Shown: positions 26,785 to 34,833 of the stretch, piece after piece
How the letters are laid out: every line of letters starts with the position of its first letter
Numbering within the stretch: position 1 is the first letter of the stretch
Source of the DNA: Rathayibacter_A sp036510655
GTDB taxonomy: Bacteria; Actinomycetota; Actinomycetes; Actinomycetales; Microbacteriaceae
DNA: 64,000 nt
Direction of reading: 5' to 3'
Assembly: GCA_036510655.1 (NCBI GenBank)
Contig: DATCDQ010000061.1
Coordinates: 19,772 to 83,771, forward strand
Translations under genes and position numbers: made by a program
The notes under the pieces: model-generated
Told to the model about the DNA's origin: nothing
The model's database searches: none
What the model saw: only the letters and a program-made list of their open reading frames with translations

Positions 26785-28227
26785 ATGACACTCGTCGCCG
26801 GCATCGACTCGTCAACCCAGAGCTGCAAGATCGTGGTCCGGGATGCCGCCACCGGTGCGCTCGTGCGCTCCGGCCGCGCGGCGCATCCGGACGGGACTGA
26901 GGTTGACCCGGCGGCCTGGTGGGGCGCGCTGCTCACCGCCATTGCGGATGCCGGTGGCCTCGACGGCGTCGGGTCCGTATCCGTGGCTGGACAGCAGCAC
27001 GGCATGGTCGTGCTGGATGCCCTGGGTCGCGTCATCCGCCCCGCCCTGCTCTGGAACGACACGCGGAGCGCTCAGGCCGCACTCGATCTGATCGGCGAGG
27101 TCGGTGCCGATGCATATGCGCGCCGCACCGGGACGGTCCCCGTCGCATCCTTCACCGCGACCAAGCTGCGCTGGCTGCGCGACGCCGAACCGGAGAATGC
27201 GGCGAAGGTCGCCGCGGTCGCGCTCCCCCACGACTGGCTCACCTGGCGGCTGCGCGGGTATGGCCCGACCGGCGAGAGCCCCCTCGGCCCGGCGCTCGAG
27301 GAGCTGACGACCGACCGCTCCGATGCCAGCGGGACCTCATATTGGAGCCCGACAACGGGCGATTACGACCGCGAACTGTTCGTACGCGCGCTCGGGCATG
27401 ACGCCATCCTGCCGCGCGTGCTCGGCCCCGGCGAACGCGCCGGCACGACCCCGGACGGCATCGTCGTCGGTGTCGGGGCGGGCGACAACGCGGGGGCGGC
27501 GCTCGGGTTGGGGGCGGCATCCGGCGATGTGGTCGTCTCGATCGGCACGAGCGGCACGGTCTTTGCCGTCACCGGCGAACCCGCGCTCGACACGACCGGT
27601 GCTGTGGCCGGTTTCGCGGATGCGAGCGGCGCATTCTTGCCGCTCATCGCGACACTCAACGCCGCGCGCGTGCTCAGTTCGATTGCCGGCGTGCTCGGTG
27701 TCGATCACGACGCGCTCGCGCGACTCGCCCTTGAGGTGGATGCCGGCGCCGGCGGTGTGGTGCTCGTTCCGTATTTCGAGGGCGAGCGCACTCCGAACTT
27801 GCCGGATGCGACGGCGAGCTTCCACGGGCTCACGCTCGGCTCGACAACACGGCAGAATATTTCGCGGGCCGCGGTCGAAGGCATGCTCTGCGGACTCGCA
27901 GCCGGGCTCGACGCGGTGCGCGCGGTCGGCGTGCGCGAACGACGGCTGCTGCTGATCGGCGGCGCGGCGCAGAACCCGGCGGTGCAGGCCATCGCGGCGC
28001 AGGTGTTCGATGCACCCGTGATCGTTCCGGCGCCGGGCGAATACGTAGCGGATGGCGCAGCCGTGCAGGCCGCGTGGGCGCTGACGGGCGTGCGCCCCGC
28101 CTGGCCGCTCACGATTGCGGCGTCGCCGGCGCCGGACTACCGCCCGGTCATCCGCGAGCAGTATGCGCGCTACGCGGCTGAGGCGGCAGCAGCGACTGCG
28201 GCTGCCGCCGCGGCCGCGCAGGTCTAA
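26785..28227 (+). CDS. xylB: Xylulokinase
   Basis: 480 residues, FGGY kinase family. The N-terminal phosphate/ATP motif AGIDSSTQSCK (5-15), the substrate motif SVAGQQHGMVVLD (about 66-78, with QHGMV), and the catalytic base Asp234 in GVGAGDNAGAA are present. It phosphorylates D-xylulose to xylulose 5-phosphate for the pentose phosphate pathway. GGAG sits 8 bases before ATG 26785. The C-terminus ends in an Ala-rich tail (about 465-478), unusual but common in high-GC genes. Same strand and probably same operon as xylA, with repeat A between. Confidence 0.96.
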   Translation: MTLVAGIDSSTQSCKIVVRDAATGALVRSGRAAHPDGTEVDPAAWWGALLTAIADAGGLDGVGSVSVAGQQHGMVVLDALGRVIRPALLWNDTRSAQAALDLIGEVGADAYARRTGTVPVASFTATKLRWLRDAEPENAAKVAAVALPHDWLTWRLRGYGPTGESPLGPALEELTTDRSDASGTSYWSPTTGDYDRELFVRALGHDAILPRVLGPGERAGTTPDGIVVGVGAGDNAGAALGLGAASGDVVVSIGTSGTVFAVTGEPALDTTGAVAGFADASGAFLPLIATLNAARVLSSIAGVLGVDHDALARLALEVDAGAGGVVLVPYFEGERTPNLPDATASFHGLTLGSTTRQNISRAAVEGMLCGLAAGLDAVRAVGVRERRLLLIGGAAQNPAVQAIAAQVFDAPVIVPAPGEYVADGAAVQAAWALTGVRPAWPLTIAASPAPDYRPVIREQYARYAAEAAAATAAAAAAAQV

Positions 28228-28247
28228 GCCCGCGCCCGTTTCCAGCG

Positions 28248-28318
28248 GCCGAGTGCGCTCAAGTGGCCGTACTGAGCACCTTCTGCGGAGCCGAAACGAC
28301 CACTTAGACGCACTCGGC
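28248..28318. repeat. Long imperfect hairpin E after xylB
   Basis: Arms 28248-28270 and 28296-28318 (GCCGAGTGCGCTCAAGTGG against its near-complement) pair with four mismatches around a 25-base loop. The architecture is like repeats A-D, but the sequence is unrelated. It starts 21 bases after the xylB stop and could terminate xylAB. The rest of the 259-base gap to 28487 is G/C-rich with a small GGGCC-TTC-GGCCC hairpin and repeat copy B; no gene is visible. Confidence 0.6.
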
Positions 28319-28431
28319 ACTTCTACAGGCGCGCGTGGCCCCGTGAACGGGCGCTCGTGGCCGCTCGTCGGCCCGTGAGCGGCCCGGGGCCTTCGGCCCG
28401 CGGCGGTCGCGGAACGGGGGAGACTTCCGGG

Positions 28432-28489
28432 TGAGGTGCGGACTTTGGTCGCTTTGCCACGCGGCGAAGCGACCAAAGTCCGCACCTCA
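28432..28489. repeat. Palindromic intergenic repeat, copy B
   Basis: Perfect 23-bp arms (28432-28454 and 28467-28489), core GAGGTGCGGACTTTGGTCGC, with a 12-base loop. Both arms carry the same compensating change relative to copy A (TTTGGTC/GACCAAA), so pairing has been kept. It abuts the 3' end of the TIM-barrel gene at 28487. Confidence 0.85.
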
Positions 28490-29359
28490 GCGAAGGGAAG
28501 GCGCGAGGAATGGGACGACGTGCTCGCCGAAGGCGTGCGCCGTGCGCTCGGCCACGGGCGCGAACGCCATGTCCCAGATCGCCTGGTTGAAGATCTCGAC
28601 CTCGATGTCGCCCGTGTAACCTGCTGCCTCGACTGCGCGAGTCAGCGGGCCGAAGTCGATATGCCCGTCGCCCATCATGCCGCGCGCCAACAGCACGTCG
28701 GCCGGCAGCGGGGTGATCCAGTCGCAGACCTGGTAGCTCGCGATCCGACCAAGCTGACCCGCCCGCGCGATCTGCTCGAGCAGCTGTGGGTCCCACCAGA
28801 CATGGAACGCATCCGCCACAACGCCGACGGACGGGCCGAACTGCTCAGCGATGTCGATCGCCTGCCCCAGCGTTGAGACGACGGCGCGGTCCGCGGCATA
28901 CATCGGATGCAGCGCCTCGATCGCGAGCGTGACTCCGGCGGACGCCGCATCCGCTTCGAGTTCGCCGATGGCGTCGCGCACGCGCTCGCGCGCACCGGGG
29001 AGGTCTCGTGATTCTTCGGGTAGCCCTCCGGCGACGAGAACGAGCACGGCTGCAGAGCCTGCTGTCCCCGCAGCCGCGAGTACGGCAGTCTCCTCGATCG
29101 CACGCCGATTGTCGTCGATGGCGGCGGCACGATCGGCGCCGGGGGGCACGGTGAAGAACCCGCCGCGGCACAGGCTCGACACCCGCAGGCCTGAGTCACC
29201 GACCAGCTTGACCGCATCGTCGAGCCCGACCGCAGCAATCGGTTCGCGCCACAGGCCGATGCTCTGGATGCCCGCCGCCGCGGTCACGCCCAGCGCTTCC
29301 TCGAGCGTCGCGTATTTGATCGTCGCCTGATTCAGCGACAGGCGCGGATGCGCTTTCAT
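28487..29359 (-). CDS. Sugar phosphate isomerase/epimerase-like TIM-barrel protein
   Basis: 290 residues of the xylose-isomerase-like TIM-barrel superfamily (IolE/hydroxypyruvate-isomerase type). The usual metal-ligand set is present in order: Glu in LAIEALHPM, Asp in VADAFHVWWD, His in GDGHIDFG and Glu in DIEVEIFN. Likely an isomerase, epimerase or dehydratase of a keto-sugar. ATG 29359 overlaps the upstream DUF993 stop by 4 bases. Third gene of a dehydrogenase-DUF993-isomerase operon. The substrate is not known. Confidence 0.88.
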   Translation of the reverse strand: MKAHPRLSLNQATIKYATLEEALGVTAAAGIQSIGLWREPIAAVGLDDAVKLVGDSGLRVSSLCRGGFFTVPPGADRAAAIDDNRRAIEETAVLAAAGTAGSAAVLVLVAGGLPEESRDLPGARERVRDAIGELEADAASAGVTLAIEALHPMYAADRAVVSTLGQAIDIAEQFGPSVGVVADAFHVWWDPQLLEQIARAGQLGRIASYQVCDWITPLPADVLLARGMMGDGHIDFGPLTRAVEAAGYTGDIEVEIFNQAIWDMAFAPVAERTAHAFGEHVVPFLAPSLR

Positions 29360-30606
29360 GCGCTGACTCCGTTCTGAGCCAGGAGACCGTTCCACCGAGC
29401 AGCGGCCAACTCCGGCTGTTCCAGAGCACCGGATGCATTGGCCAATCGCACGATTTCCGACAGATGCGGCAGGCTGCGCGCGGAGTGCAGCCCGCCGACC
29501 ATGCTGGAGGCACCCTGATGACCGTTCAGCCAGGACAGGAACGCGATGCCGGTCTTGTAATTGAAGGTCGGGGCGGCGAAGATCTGGCGCGATAGGGCTT
29601 CTGTCGGACCGAGGATGCGCCGGTAGGCATCCGCGTCGCCCTGATCCAGCGCCTGGATCGCGGCGGATGCGTTCGGCGCGATCGCGGCGAACGCGCCCAG
29701 AAGCGCGTTGGAGTACGACGCGTGCGGGGGTCTCGATACACCGGCTCCTTCGTCGCGGGCTACTCGACCAACGGGCGAGGCGTCGACCGCGACCGCTCCG
29801 TCGCCGGCGATCAGGCCCACGTAGTTGAAGTCGTCGCCGGTGAACATGGTCGCCGTTTCGGGGAGCCGGGCGCGCAATGCGACCTCGGCCGGCGCATCCA
29901 GGAGGCTCATCTTGATGCCGGACACCTTCGCCGCGTTCGCTTCGATGATCCGGATGACCGTGTCAGACGACTTAGAGACATCGGTCCCTGAGCTTGTCGA
30001 AGGGTCAAAGTACCCGGCAAGCACAGGATCGAACGCCTCACCCAGCCAGTGCAGGATGACCGGGGCACCGGCGCGTGCGAGCACGGCCGCGTACACGCGT
30101 TCGTACTCGGCAGCGGATTGCGCGGCCCGCGCCAGATGGCGCGAAGCCATCAGAACGACGCCGGCACCGGCATCCTCAGCGAATTCGAGCTGCGAGACAT
30201 ATGCGTCGATCACCGCATCGAGGGAGATGAACTCGTCGTCGACATGGTCCGTATTCACGCCGACGACGAGGGCTCCGCCCGCGGAGCGCGCTTCTGCCGC
30301 GCTGCGGGAGATCAGTTCGCGGGTCGCCTCGGCGTCCAGGCCCATGTTGCGCTGAGCCGTGTCCATCGCGTCCGCAACGCCGAGGCCCCACGACCAGAGG
30401 TGGTGGCGAAACGCGAGCGTTGCATCCCAGTCGATGTCGGCCGGGGCGCCGGGAACATTCTCCGCCCACGGCTTGGGAATCACATGCGCGGCCGCGTATG
30501 CGATGCGCGACTGCAGCGGAGCGGTCGGCCTCGAGAATGCGGGGGCGGATGCGAGCGGTTGCGTTCGCGTGCGACCAGCGCCATCGAGCAACAGCGCCTG
30601 CGTCAT
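29356..30606 (-). CDS. DUF993 protein (dihydrodipicolinate-synthase-like aldolase fold)
   Basis: 416 residues of the DUF993 family, distantly related to class I DapA-like aldolases. The pattern GVNTDHVDDE at about 114-123 and the central barrel strands fit; a lysine in KVSGIKMSL is a candidate Schiff-base residue (inference). Two segments look inserted: DPSTSSGTD (about 200-208), encoded by a GAGCTTGTCGAAGGG-type repeat, and about 17 residues including GRVARDEGAGVSRPP (about 277-291), encoded by a TCTCGATACA...CTCGACCAACG repeat. Both keep the frame. The protein may catalyse a retro-aldol step after oxidation and isomerisation by its operon partners. ATGA overlaps on both sides show translational coupling. 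Confidence 0.82.
   Translation of the reverse strand: MTQALLLDGAGRTRTQPLASAPAFSRPTAPLQSRIAYAAAHVIPKPWAENVPGAPADIDWDATLAFRHHLWSWGLGVADAMDTAQRNMGLDAEATRELISRSAAEARSAGGALVVGVNTDHVDDEFISLDAVIDAYVSQLEFAEDAGAGVVLMASRHLARAAQSAAEYERVYAAVLARAGAPVILHWLGEAFDPVLAGYFDPSTSSGTDVSKSSDTVIRIIEANAAKVSGIKMSLLDAPAEVALRARLPETATMFTGDDFNYVGLIAGDGAVAVDASPVGRVARDEGAGVSRPPHASYSNALLGAFAAIAPNASAAIQALDQGDADAYRRILGPTEALSRQIFAAPTFNYKTGIAFLSWLNGHQGASSMVGGLHSARSLPHLSEIVRLANASGALEQPELAAARWNGLLAQNGVSA
29726..29775. repeat. In-frame intragenic repeat (TCTCGATACA...CTCGACCAACGGG type)
   Basis: The stretch GGTCTCGATACACCGG...GGGCTACTCGACCAACGGG resembles a widespread actinobacterial intergenic repeat but lies inside the DUF993 gene in frame. 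Identification is from memory of the repeat type, not from a search. Confidence 0.5.
29983..30006. repeat. In-frame intragenic GAGCTTGTCGAAGGG repeat
   Basis: GGTCCCTGAGCTTGTCGAAG plus GGTC is a well-known dispersed palindromic repeat in many bacteria. Here it encodes DPSTSSGTD within the DUF993 protein. Its imperfect palindrome has CCCT/AGGG ends. Confidence 0.6.
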
Positions 30607-31829
30607 CGCATGCCCGACAGTTCTTCCGAGATGGAATCGCGATCGTCGGTCAGTGTGACGACGGGGAGCTCGATGCGACGGCCGGTGCGCGAACTTTCGA
30701 GTCCTTTCTCAGCGAGCAGCACACCGCGCGCGCCGGCCAGGAAGTCGTAAGGGTTCGGCCCGTCTTCGACGACGTGGCGGATGAATTCCTCCCACTGCAC
30801 TTTGAAGCCGTTCTCGAAGACATCGTTGGTGGGTGCCTCGATCCAGTCGGCGGCATAGTCATGTGTGTCCGGGATGTCCGGGTTCCACGTGGGCTTCGGC
30901 GTCGCGGTGCGCGGCTGGATCTTGCAGCCGAACAATCCGACAACGGCGCTGCCCAGCGTTCCATCGACCTGGAACTCGACCAGTTCGTCGCGGTTGACTC
31001 GGGTGGTCCAACTCGAGTTCAACTGGGCCGTAATGCCGCCGGCGAGTTCGAAGACCGCGTACGCGGCGTCATCCGCGGTCGCCGCATACGGCAGGCCGCG
31101 CTCATCGACGCGCTCGGGGATCTCGGTGACCGCCCGTGCATACACGGACTCGACCCGTCCGAACAGGTTTTCCAGCACATAGCTCCAGTGCGGGAACATG
31201 TCGACGACGATGCCGCCGCCATCCTCGGCACGGTAGTTCCAACTGGGGCGCTGGGCGTCCTGCCAGTCGCCCTCGAACACCCAATAGCCGAACTCCCCGC
31301 GAACGGACAGGATGCGGCCGAAGAACGCGGAGTCGATCAGGCGGCGCAGCTTGCGCAGGCCCGGCAGGTACAGCTTGTCGTGCACGACGCCGTTCTTGAT
31401 GCCGGCGTCAGCGGCAAGCGCAGCGAGTTCGAGTGCCTCCTCGAAACTCTCGGCGGTCGGCTTCTCCGTGTAGATCGCCTTACCCGCAGCGATCGCCTTC
31501 TTGATTGCGGGAACGCGCGCCTTCGTGACAAGAAAGTCCGCGTAGATCTGCCACCGGGGATCGGCCAATGCCGCGTCGAGATCCGTTGTGTAGTGTGTGA
31601 GGCCGTGGCGGTCGGCCAGATCCTTGAGCTTGGCCTCGTTGCGGCCGACGAGGATCGGTTCGACCGGAATGAGGCTGCCGTCTTTCAACAGCACCCCACC
31701 CTGCTCACGAATGGCAAGGATGGAGCGCACGAGATGCTGTCGATAACCCATGCGCCCCGAGACGCCGTTCATGATGATGCCGATGGTCGACTCTGACACT
31801 GAAATAGTCCCGTCTCGAATACGTGCCAC
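30603..31829 (-). CDS. Gfo/Idh/MocA-family oxidoreductase
   Basis: 408 residues. The nucleotide-binding motif IMNGVSGRMGYRQH (20-33) and the EKP motif (YTEKPTAESFEE) define the family; the C-terminal domain is long, with Trp-rich substrate segments (PSWNYRAEDGGG). It heads a three-gene operon with DUF993 and a TIM-barrel protein, a gene trio I recognise as recurrent in actinobacteria, consistent with oxidation, isomerisation and carbon-carbon cleavage of an unphosphorylated sugar (inference). Start GTG 31829, with AAGGG 4-8 bases upstream. An operator-like palindrome lies 14 bases upstream of the start. Confidence 0.88.
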   Translation of the reverse strand: MARIRDGTISVSESTIGIIMNGVSGRMGYRQHLVRSILAIREQGGVLLKDGSLIPVEPILVGRNEAKLKDLADRHGLTHYTTDLDAALADPRWQIYADFLVTKARVPAIKKAIAAGKAIYTEKPTAESFEEALELAALAADAGIKNGVVHDKLYLPGLRKLRRLIDSAFFGRILSVRGEFGYWVFEGDWQDAQRPSWNYRAEDGGGIVVDMFPHWSYVLENLFGRVESVYARAVTEIPERVDERGLPYAATADDAAYAVFELAGGITAQLNSSWTTRVNRDELVEFQVDGTLGSAVVGLFGCKIQPRTATPKPTWNPDIPDTHDYAADWIEAPTNDVFENGFKVQWEEFIRHVVEDGPNPYDFLAGARGVLLAEKGLESSRTGRRIELPVVTLTDDRDSISEELSGMR

Positions 31830-31842
31830 TCACCCTTGCGGT

Positions 31843-31858
31843 GGGAAAGCGCTTCCCC
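31843..31858. promoter_or_regulatory. LacI-type operator before the DUF993 operon
   Basis: GGGAAAGCGCTTCCCC is a near-palindrome around GCGC and lies just before the GTG at 31829. A weak minus-strand promoter (TTGCAC 31889-31884, 18-base gap, TAGGCT 31865-31860) directly precedes it. The core AAGCGC resembles but is not identical to the GGTAAGCGCATTCC sites of the next cluster. Confidence 0.55.
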
Positions 31859-31897
31859 CAGCCTAATCGAAAACCTGCGCCGCGTGCAAGAAGTGGC

Positions 31898-32935
31898 TCA
31901 GACGCGAGGAGGAGTGCTCTGCCTCACGACGACATCGCCGTCCACGGTGCGGAGGCGCGGGCCGGGCGCATCCGGGTCGAGGGCAAGCGCGACAGCGATG
32001 CTTCCGAGACTCTCGAGCGGCAATCGGAAGGTCGTCAGCGAAGGGGTCACGTCACGAAGCGTCGCGATGTCGTCGAATCCCGCGACCGCGACATCGCCCG
32101 GCAGGCTAAGATTCGACTCCCGAAGCCGCGCCATAGCGCCGACCGCCATCACATCATTCACGGCAAGGATGATTTCTGCGTCCGTGTACAGGCTCAGGAA
32201 CTCACCCGCAGCTGCATAGCCACCGTCGCGGGTGAACTCGCCGTGAATCACGTTCCCGCCGGGCAAATCGATGCCCAGCTCCGCGAGCCCGGCTCGAATC
32301 CCTTTCAATCGATCGCGCGCGGTGAGCAGGTTCCTCGGCCCGGCAAGCACAGCGAATCGGGTGTAACCCAACTCGACCATGCGCCGAGCGAGTCGCCGAG
32401 CGCCATCCTCATTTTGAAGCGTTACCGTGTCGAACGGCAGGCCTTCCTGACTGATGAGCGCTACGCGCCCGCCGTCCCGCTCGAATGCCTTGAGCTCGTC
32501 CACCAGTCTGAGGGTTATCGCCTCATCGACTATCCGGCTGCCTGCCAGAAGCAGCACCTGAGGCTTCTGCCCGCGCAGTGCCGCGACGATGTTGATCTCA
32601 TGCTCAGGTCGGCGCTCGGACGCCGCGACAGTCACGATCAGTCCGGCTTCTTCGGCCGCCCGGAAAACGCCTGCCGCGATCGAAGAGAAGTAAGGGTCCG
32701 CGATGTCGCCGACCACCAGCCCGATCGACTTCGATCTGCCGCGCGCGACGGCCTGCGCGGACAGGTTCGCCGAATAGTTCAGACGCGCGGCAGCGGCGCG
32801 CACGCGATCCCGATATTCATCGTTGACACGGCGCGTGCTGCCGTTCAGAGTGCGTGACGCCGTGGCCAGCGAAACGCCGGCCTCACGGGCCACGTCTTGC
32901 AATGTCGCCGCCGATATACGCTTTCTATCCACCAT
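31898..32935 (-). CDS. LacI-family transcriptional repressor of the DUF2264/lyase regulon
   Basis: 345 residues. HTH at about 11-32 (TLQDVAREAGVSLATASRTL), hinge, then the sugar-binding core (GLVVGDIADPYF, and AVNDVMAVGAMARL near the C-terminal lobe). ATG 32935 has AGGAG about 10 bases upstream. It is the last gene of the minus-strand run starting at 36881 (78-base gap from the TIM-barrel gene). Because four near-identical operators surround only this cluster and this is the only regulator in it, I infer that it binds GGTAAGCGCATTCC and regulates its own operon. Confidence 0.9.
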   Translation of the reverse strand: MVDRKRISAATLQDVAREAGVSLATASRTLNGSTRRVNDEYRDRVRAAAARLNYSANLSAQAVARGRSKSIGLVVGDIADPYFSSIAAGVFRAAEEAGLIVTVAASERRPEHEINIVAALRGQKPQVLLLAGSRIVDEAITLRLVDELKAFERDGGRVALISQEGLPFDTVTLQNEDGARRLARRMVELGYTRFAVLAGPRNLLTARDRLKGIRAGLAELGIDLPGGNVIHGEFTRDGGYAAAGEFLSLYTDAEIILAVNDVMAVGAMARLRESNLSLPGDVAVAGFDDIATLRDVTPSLTTFRLPLESLGSIAVALALDPDAPGPRLRTVDGDVVVRQSTPPRV

Positions 32936-33013
32936 TGGCCGCGTCTCCTATCCGCGCACGAACGTCTCGTTTCGATTTCGCCGTCGCGCGGCGCAATCCA
33001 ATTTTCCCGTGCA

Positions 33014-33835
33014 TTAAGCTCCCTCCGTGTCGGCAAGCGCAAGCAGGTGATGCAACTCGGCAGCATCCTCCATGAGTTGCGCCTCCGAGTCGGCCTGCAC
33101 GAATTCGAGAAGGAGCGCGCGTGCTTGATCATACTGAGCACCGGGCGGATGCGGTGCCAACGCGGCGAGCACGGCCATCCACTGCTCGCGGCGCGCTTCG
33201 AGGGGCAGGCGCGTTCCATCGCCTGCCCAGGAGAAGACATGAATCGAACTGAGCCGCTGTCCCAGAATGCTGATTTTGTCGACAGCCTCGGAGGTCGATA
33301 TGCCCGGGCGCGGCTGCCAATAGCTCGCAACCGGCAACTGGGCACTCCCACGCAGTTCCTCGATTTCATCGAGAAGGCGCACCGTCGAGTCGGCCGAGTC
33401 GGTCAGCGTGTTGCGATGGAATTCTAGATTCAGCCTGACGCCCAACGAAGCCGCGTGGTCGGCAAAGGCCGCGACTCTGGCGGCAATGGCTTTGCGCCCG
33501 ACCTCGTCAACCGCGGCGGCAGCCGCGGTGCCCGCCCAGATCCGGATGTCTCCCGCACCGAGCGCGTGCGCGGTTGCGAGCGTTGGTTCGAAAGGAAGCT
33601 CGTCGGCACGCCAGTACGACCCATAGCCATCCACTACGATCGAGGCTTGCGAGCATGCCCGTCGAACTGTCTCTGCTCTCGCCGTGTCGCCGACTGGCAC
33701 GTGGACATCGCCAGTCCAGACGATGGAGCCGAGATTGGCTCTACCCGCGATGTCGATGACTTCCGCGACGGTCCTCGCCCGGAAGGTCACGGACATCAAT
33801 CCGAGTCGGAACGTGGTGGCATGAGACACGATCAT
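33014..33835 (-). CDS. Xylose-isomerase-like TIM-barrel protein
   Basis: 273 residues of the sugar phosphate isomerase/epimerase superfamily. Recognisable elements are LNLEFHRNTLTD (metal Glu), VASYWQPR, SSIHVFSWAG (His) and LLLEFV (Glu). ATG 33835 overlaps the TGA of the hydroxyacid dehydrogenase upstream by 4 bases; the open frame further upstream is Arg-rich shadow sequence. Role unknown; probably isomerisation or epimerisation of an acid sugar made by this cluster. Confidence 0.82.
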   Translation of the reverse strand: MIVSHATTFRLGLMSVTFRARTVAEVIDIAGRANLGSIVWTGDVHVPVGDTARAETVRRACSQASIVVDGYGSYWRADELPFEPTLATAHALGAGDIRIWAGTAAAAAVDEVGRKAIAARVAAFADHAASLGVRLNLEFHRNTLTDSADSTVRLLDEIEELRGSAQLPVASYWQPRPGISTSEAVDKISILGQRLSSIHVFSWAGDGTRLPLEARREQWMAVLAALAPHPPGAQYDQARALLLEFVQADSEAQLMEDAAELHHLLALADTEGA

Positions 33836-34833
33836 GCCCTGTTCTGTGCCGTCGACGCGTCGACCGCGTGCTTGAGCGACTCGCGCCGCGCGAACCGCTC
33901 GACCTCTTCGGTCACGAGTTCGCCCATGCGCGCGCATTCCCGACCTTGCGACCCAGCGACGTGTCCGGTGAGCACGACGTTCGGCAGCGCGAACAGAGCA
34001 GAGTCCGTGGCAGGCGGTTCCGGCCAGGTCACATCGAGCACCGCAGTGAGGTCAGGGCGGCTCAGCAGCACCAGCGCAAGATCGCCCTCATTGATGACCG
34101 CACCTCGCGCGGTGTTGATCAGTGTTGCCCCCCGTTTCATGCTGCGCAACAGCGGCTCGTCGATCAAGCCGACGGTCTCATCCAACAGCGGCGTATGCAC
34201 GCTGACCACGTCGCTGGTCGCGAAGATCCCTTGGAGGCTGTCTGTCTGCACCCCGAAACGGTGAGCCGCCTGCTCGCCGAGGAATGGGTCGTATGCCGCG
34301 ACCGTGACGTCGAGCGTGGCCATCCGCGCGGCCACCAGACGGCCGATTTCACCGAGCGAGAGGATGCCGACCCTCGCCCCGTACGCCCCGGTCACGCCCG
34401 ATTTGTCCGGATACGATCGTGTAGCCCGGACTTCGCGACTGATCCTGTGAGCCTGCTTGAGTGCCAGGATGATCTGGGCGAAGGCGTATTCCGCGACGGG
34501 TATCGCGTTTGCGGATGCTGCGGACACGATCGGTATTCCGCAGTCCCAGAATTCCGTCGTTGTCGTCGCCCGAATCGAGCCTGCCGCGGCAAGCACGAGA
34601 CGCAACCGCGGTGCTAGCGCAAGAAATGCAGCATCCAGTACGGGCGCACCCCATCCGGTGAAGAGCACGTCGGCATCTACCATCAGCTGCGGATCCGACT
34701 CGAGTTGCTCGCGCGTGCACGCTGGCGCCACCCAATCGATCGTCGCTTGCAGTCGTTCCAGCACTGACGGTGGATACACGTCGTTCCGCCGCGACTGCTC
34801 CATGACGAGCAGCCCTTTCAACTTCGTGTTCAT
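33832..34833 (-). CDS. D-2-hydroxyacid dehydrogenase-family protein (first of two)
   Basis: 333 residues. Typical two-domain 2-hydroxyacid dehydrogenase with the catalytic set Arg (NTARGAVI), Glu (TWPEPPATDS) and His (TGHVAGSQ). The dinucleotide loop is VGILSLGEIGR, where the first glycine of GxGxxG is Ser. ATG 34833 has GGAGG about 8 bases upstream and overlaps the DUF2264 stop by 4 bases. Probably interconverts a 2-keto acid and a 2-hydroxy acid during acid-sugar breakdown. A second, divergent copy of the family is at 38629. Confidence 0.87.
   Translation of the reverse strand: MNTKLKGLLVMEQSRRNDVYPPSVLERLQATIDWVAPACTREQLESDPQLMVDADVLFTGWGAPVLDAAFLALAPRLRLVLAAAGSIRATTTTEFWDCGIPIVSAASANAIPVAEYAFAQIILALKQAHRISREVRATRSYPDKSGVTGAYGARVGILSLGEIGRLVAARMATLDVTVAAYDPFLGEQAAHRFGVQTDSLQGIFATSDVVSVHTPLLDETVGLIDEPLLRSMKRGATLINTARGAVINEGDLALVLLSRPDLTAVLDVTWPEPPATDSALFALPNVVLTGHVAGSQGRECARMGELVTEEVERFARRESLKHAVDASTAQNRA

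Noticed and set aside
25227..27062. 611-codon open frame on the minus strand
   Set aside because: It is antisense to xylA, the xylA-xylB gap and the start of xylB, and has no recognisable domain. High GC content leaves long antisense frames open.
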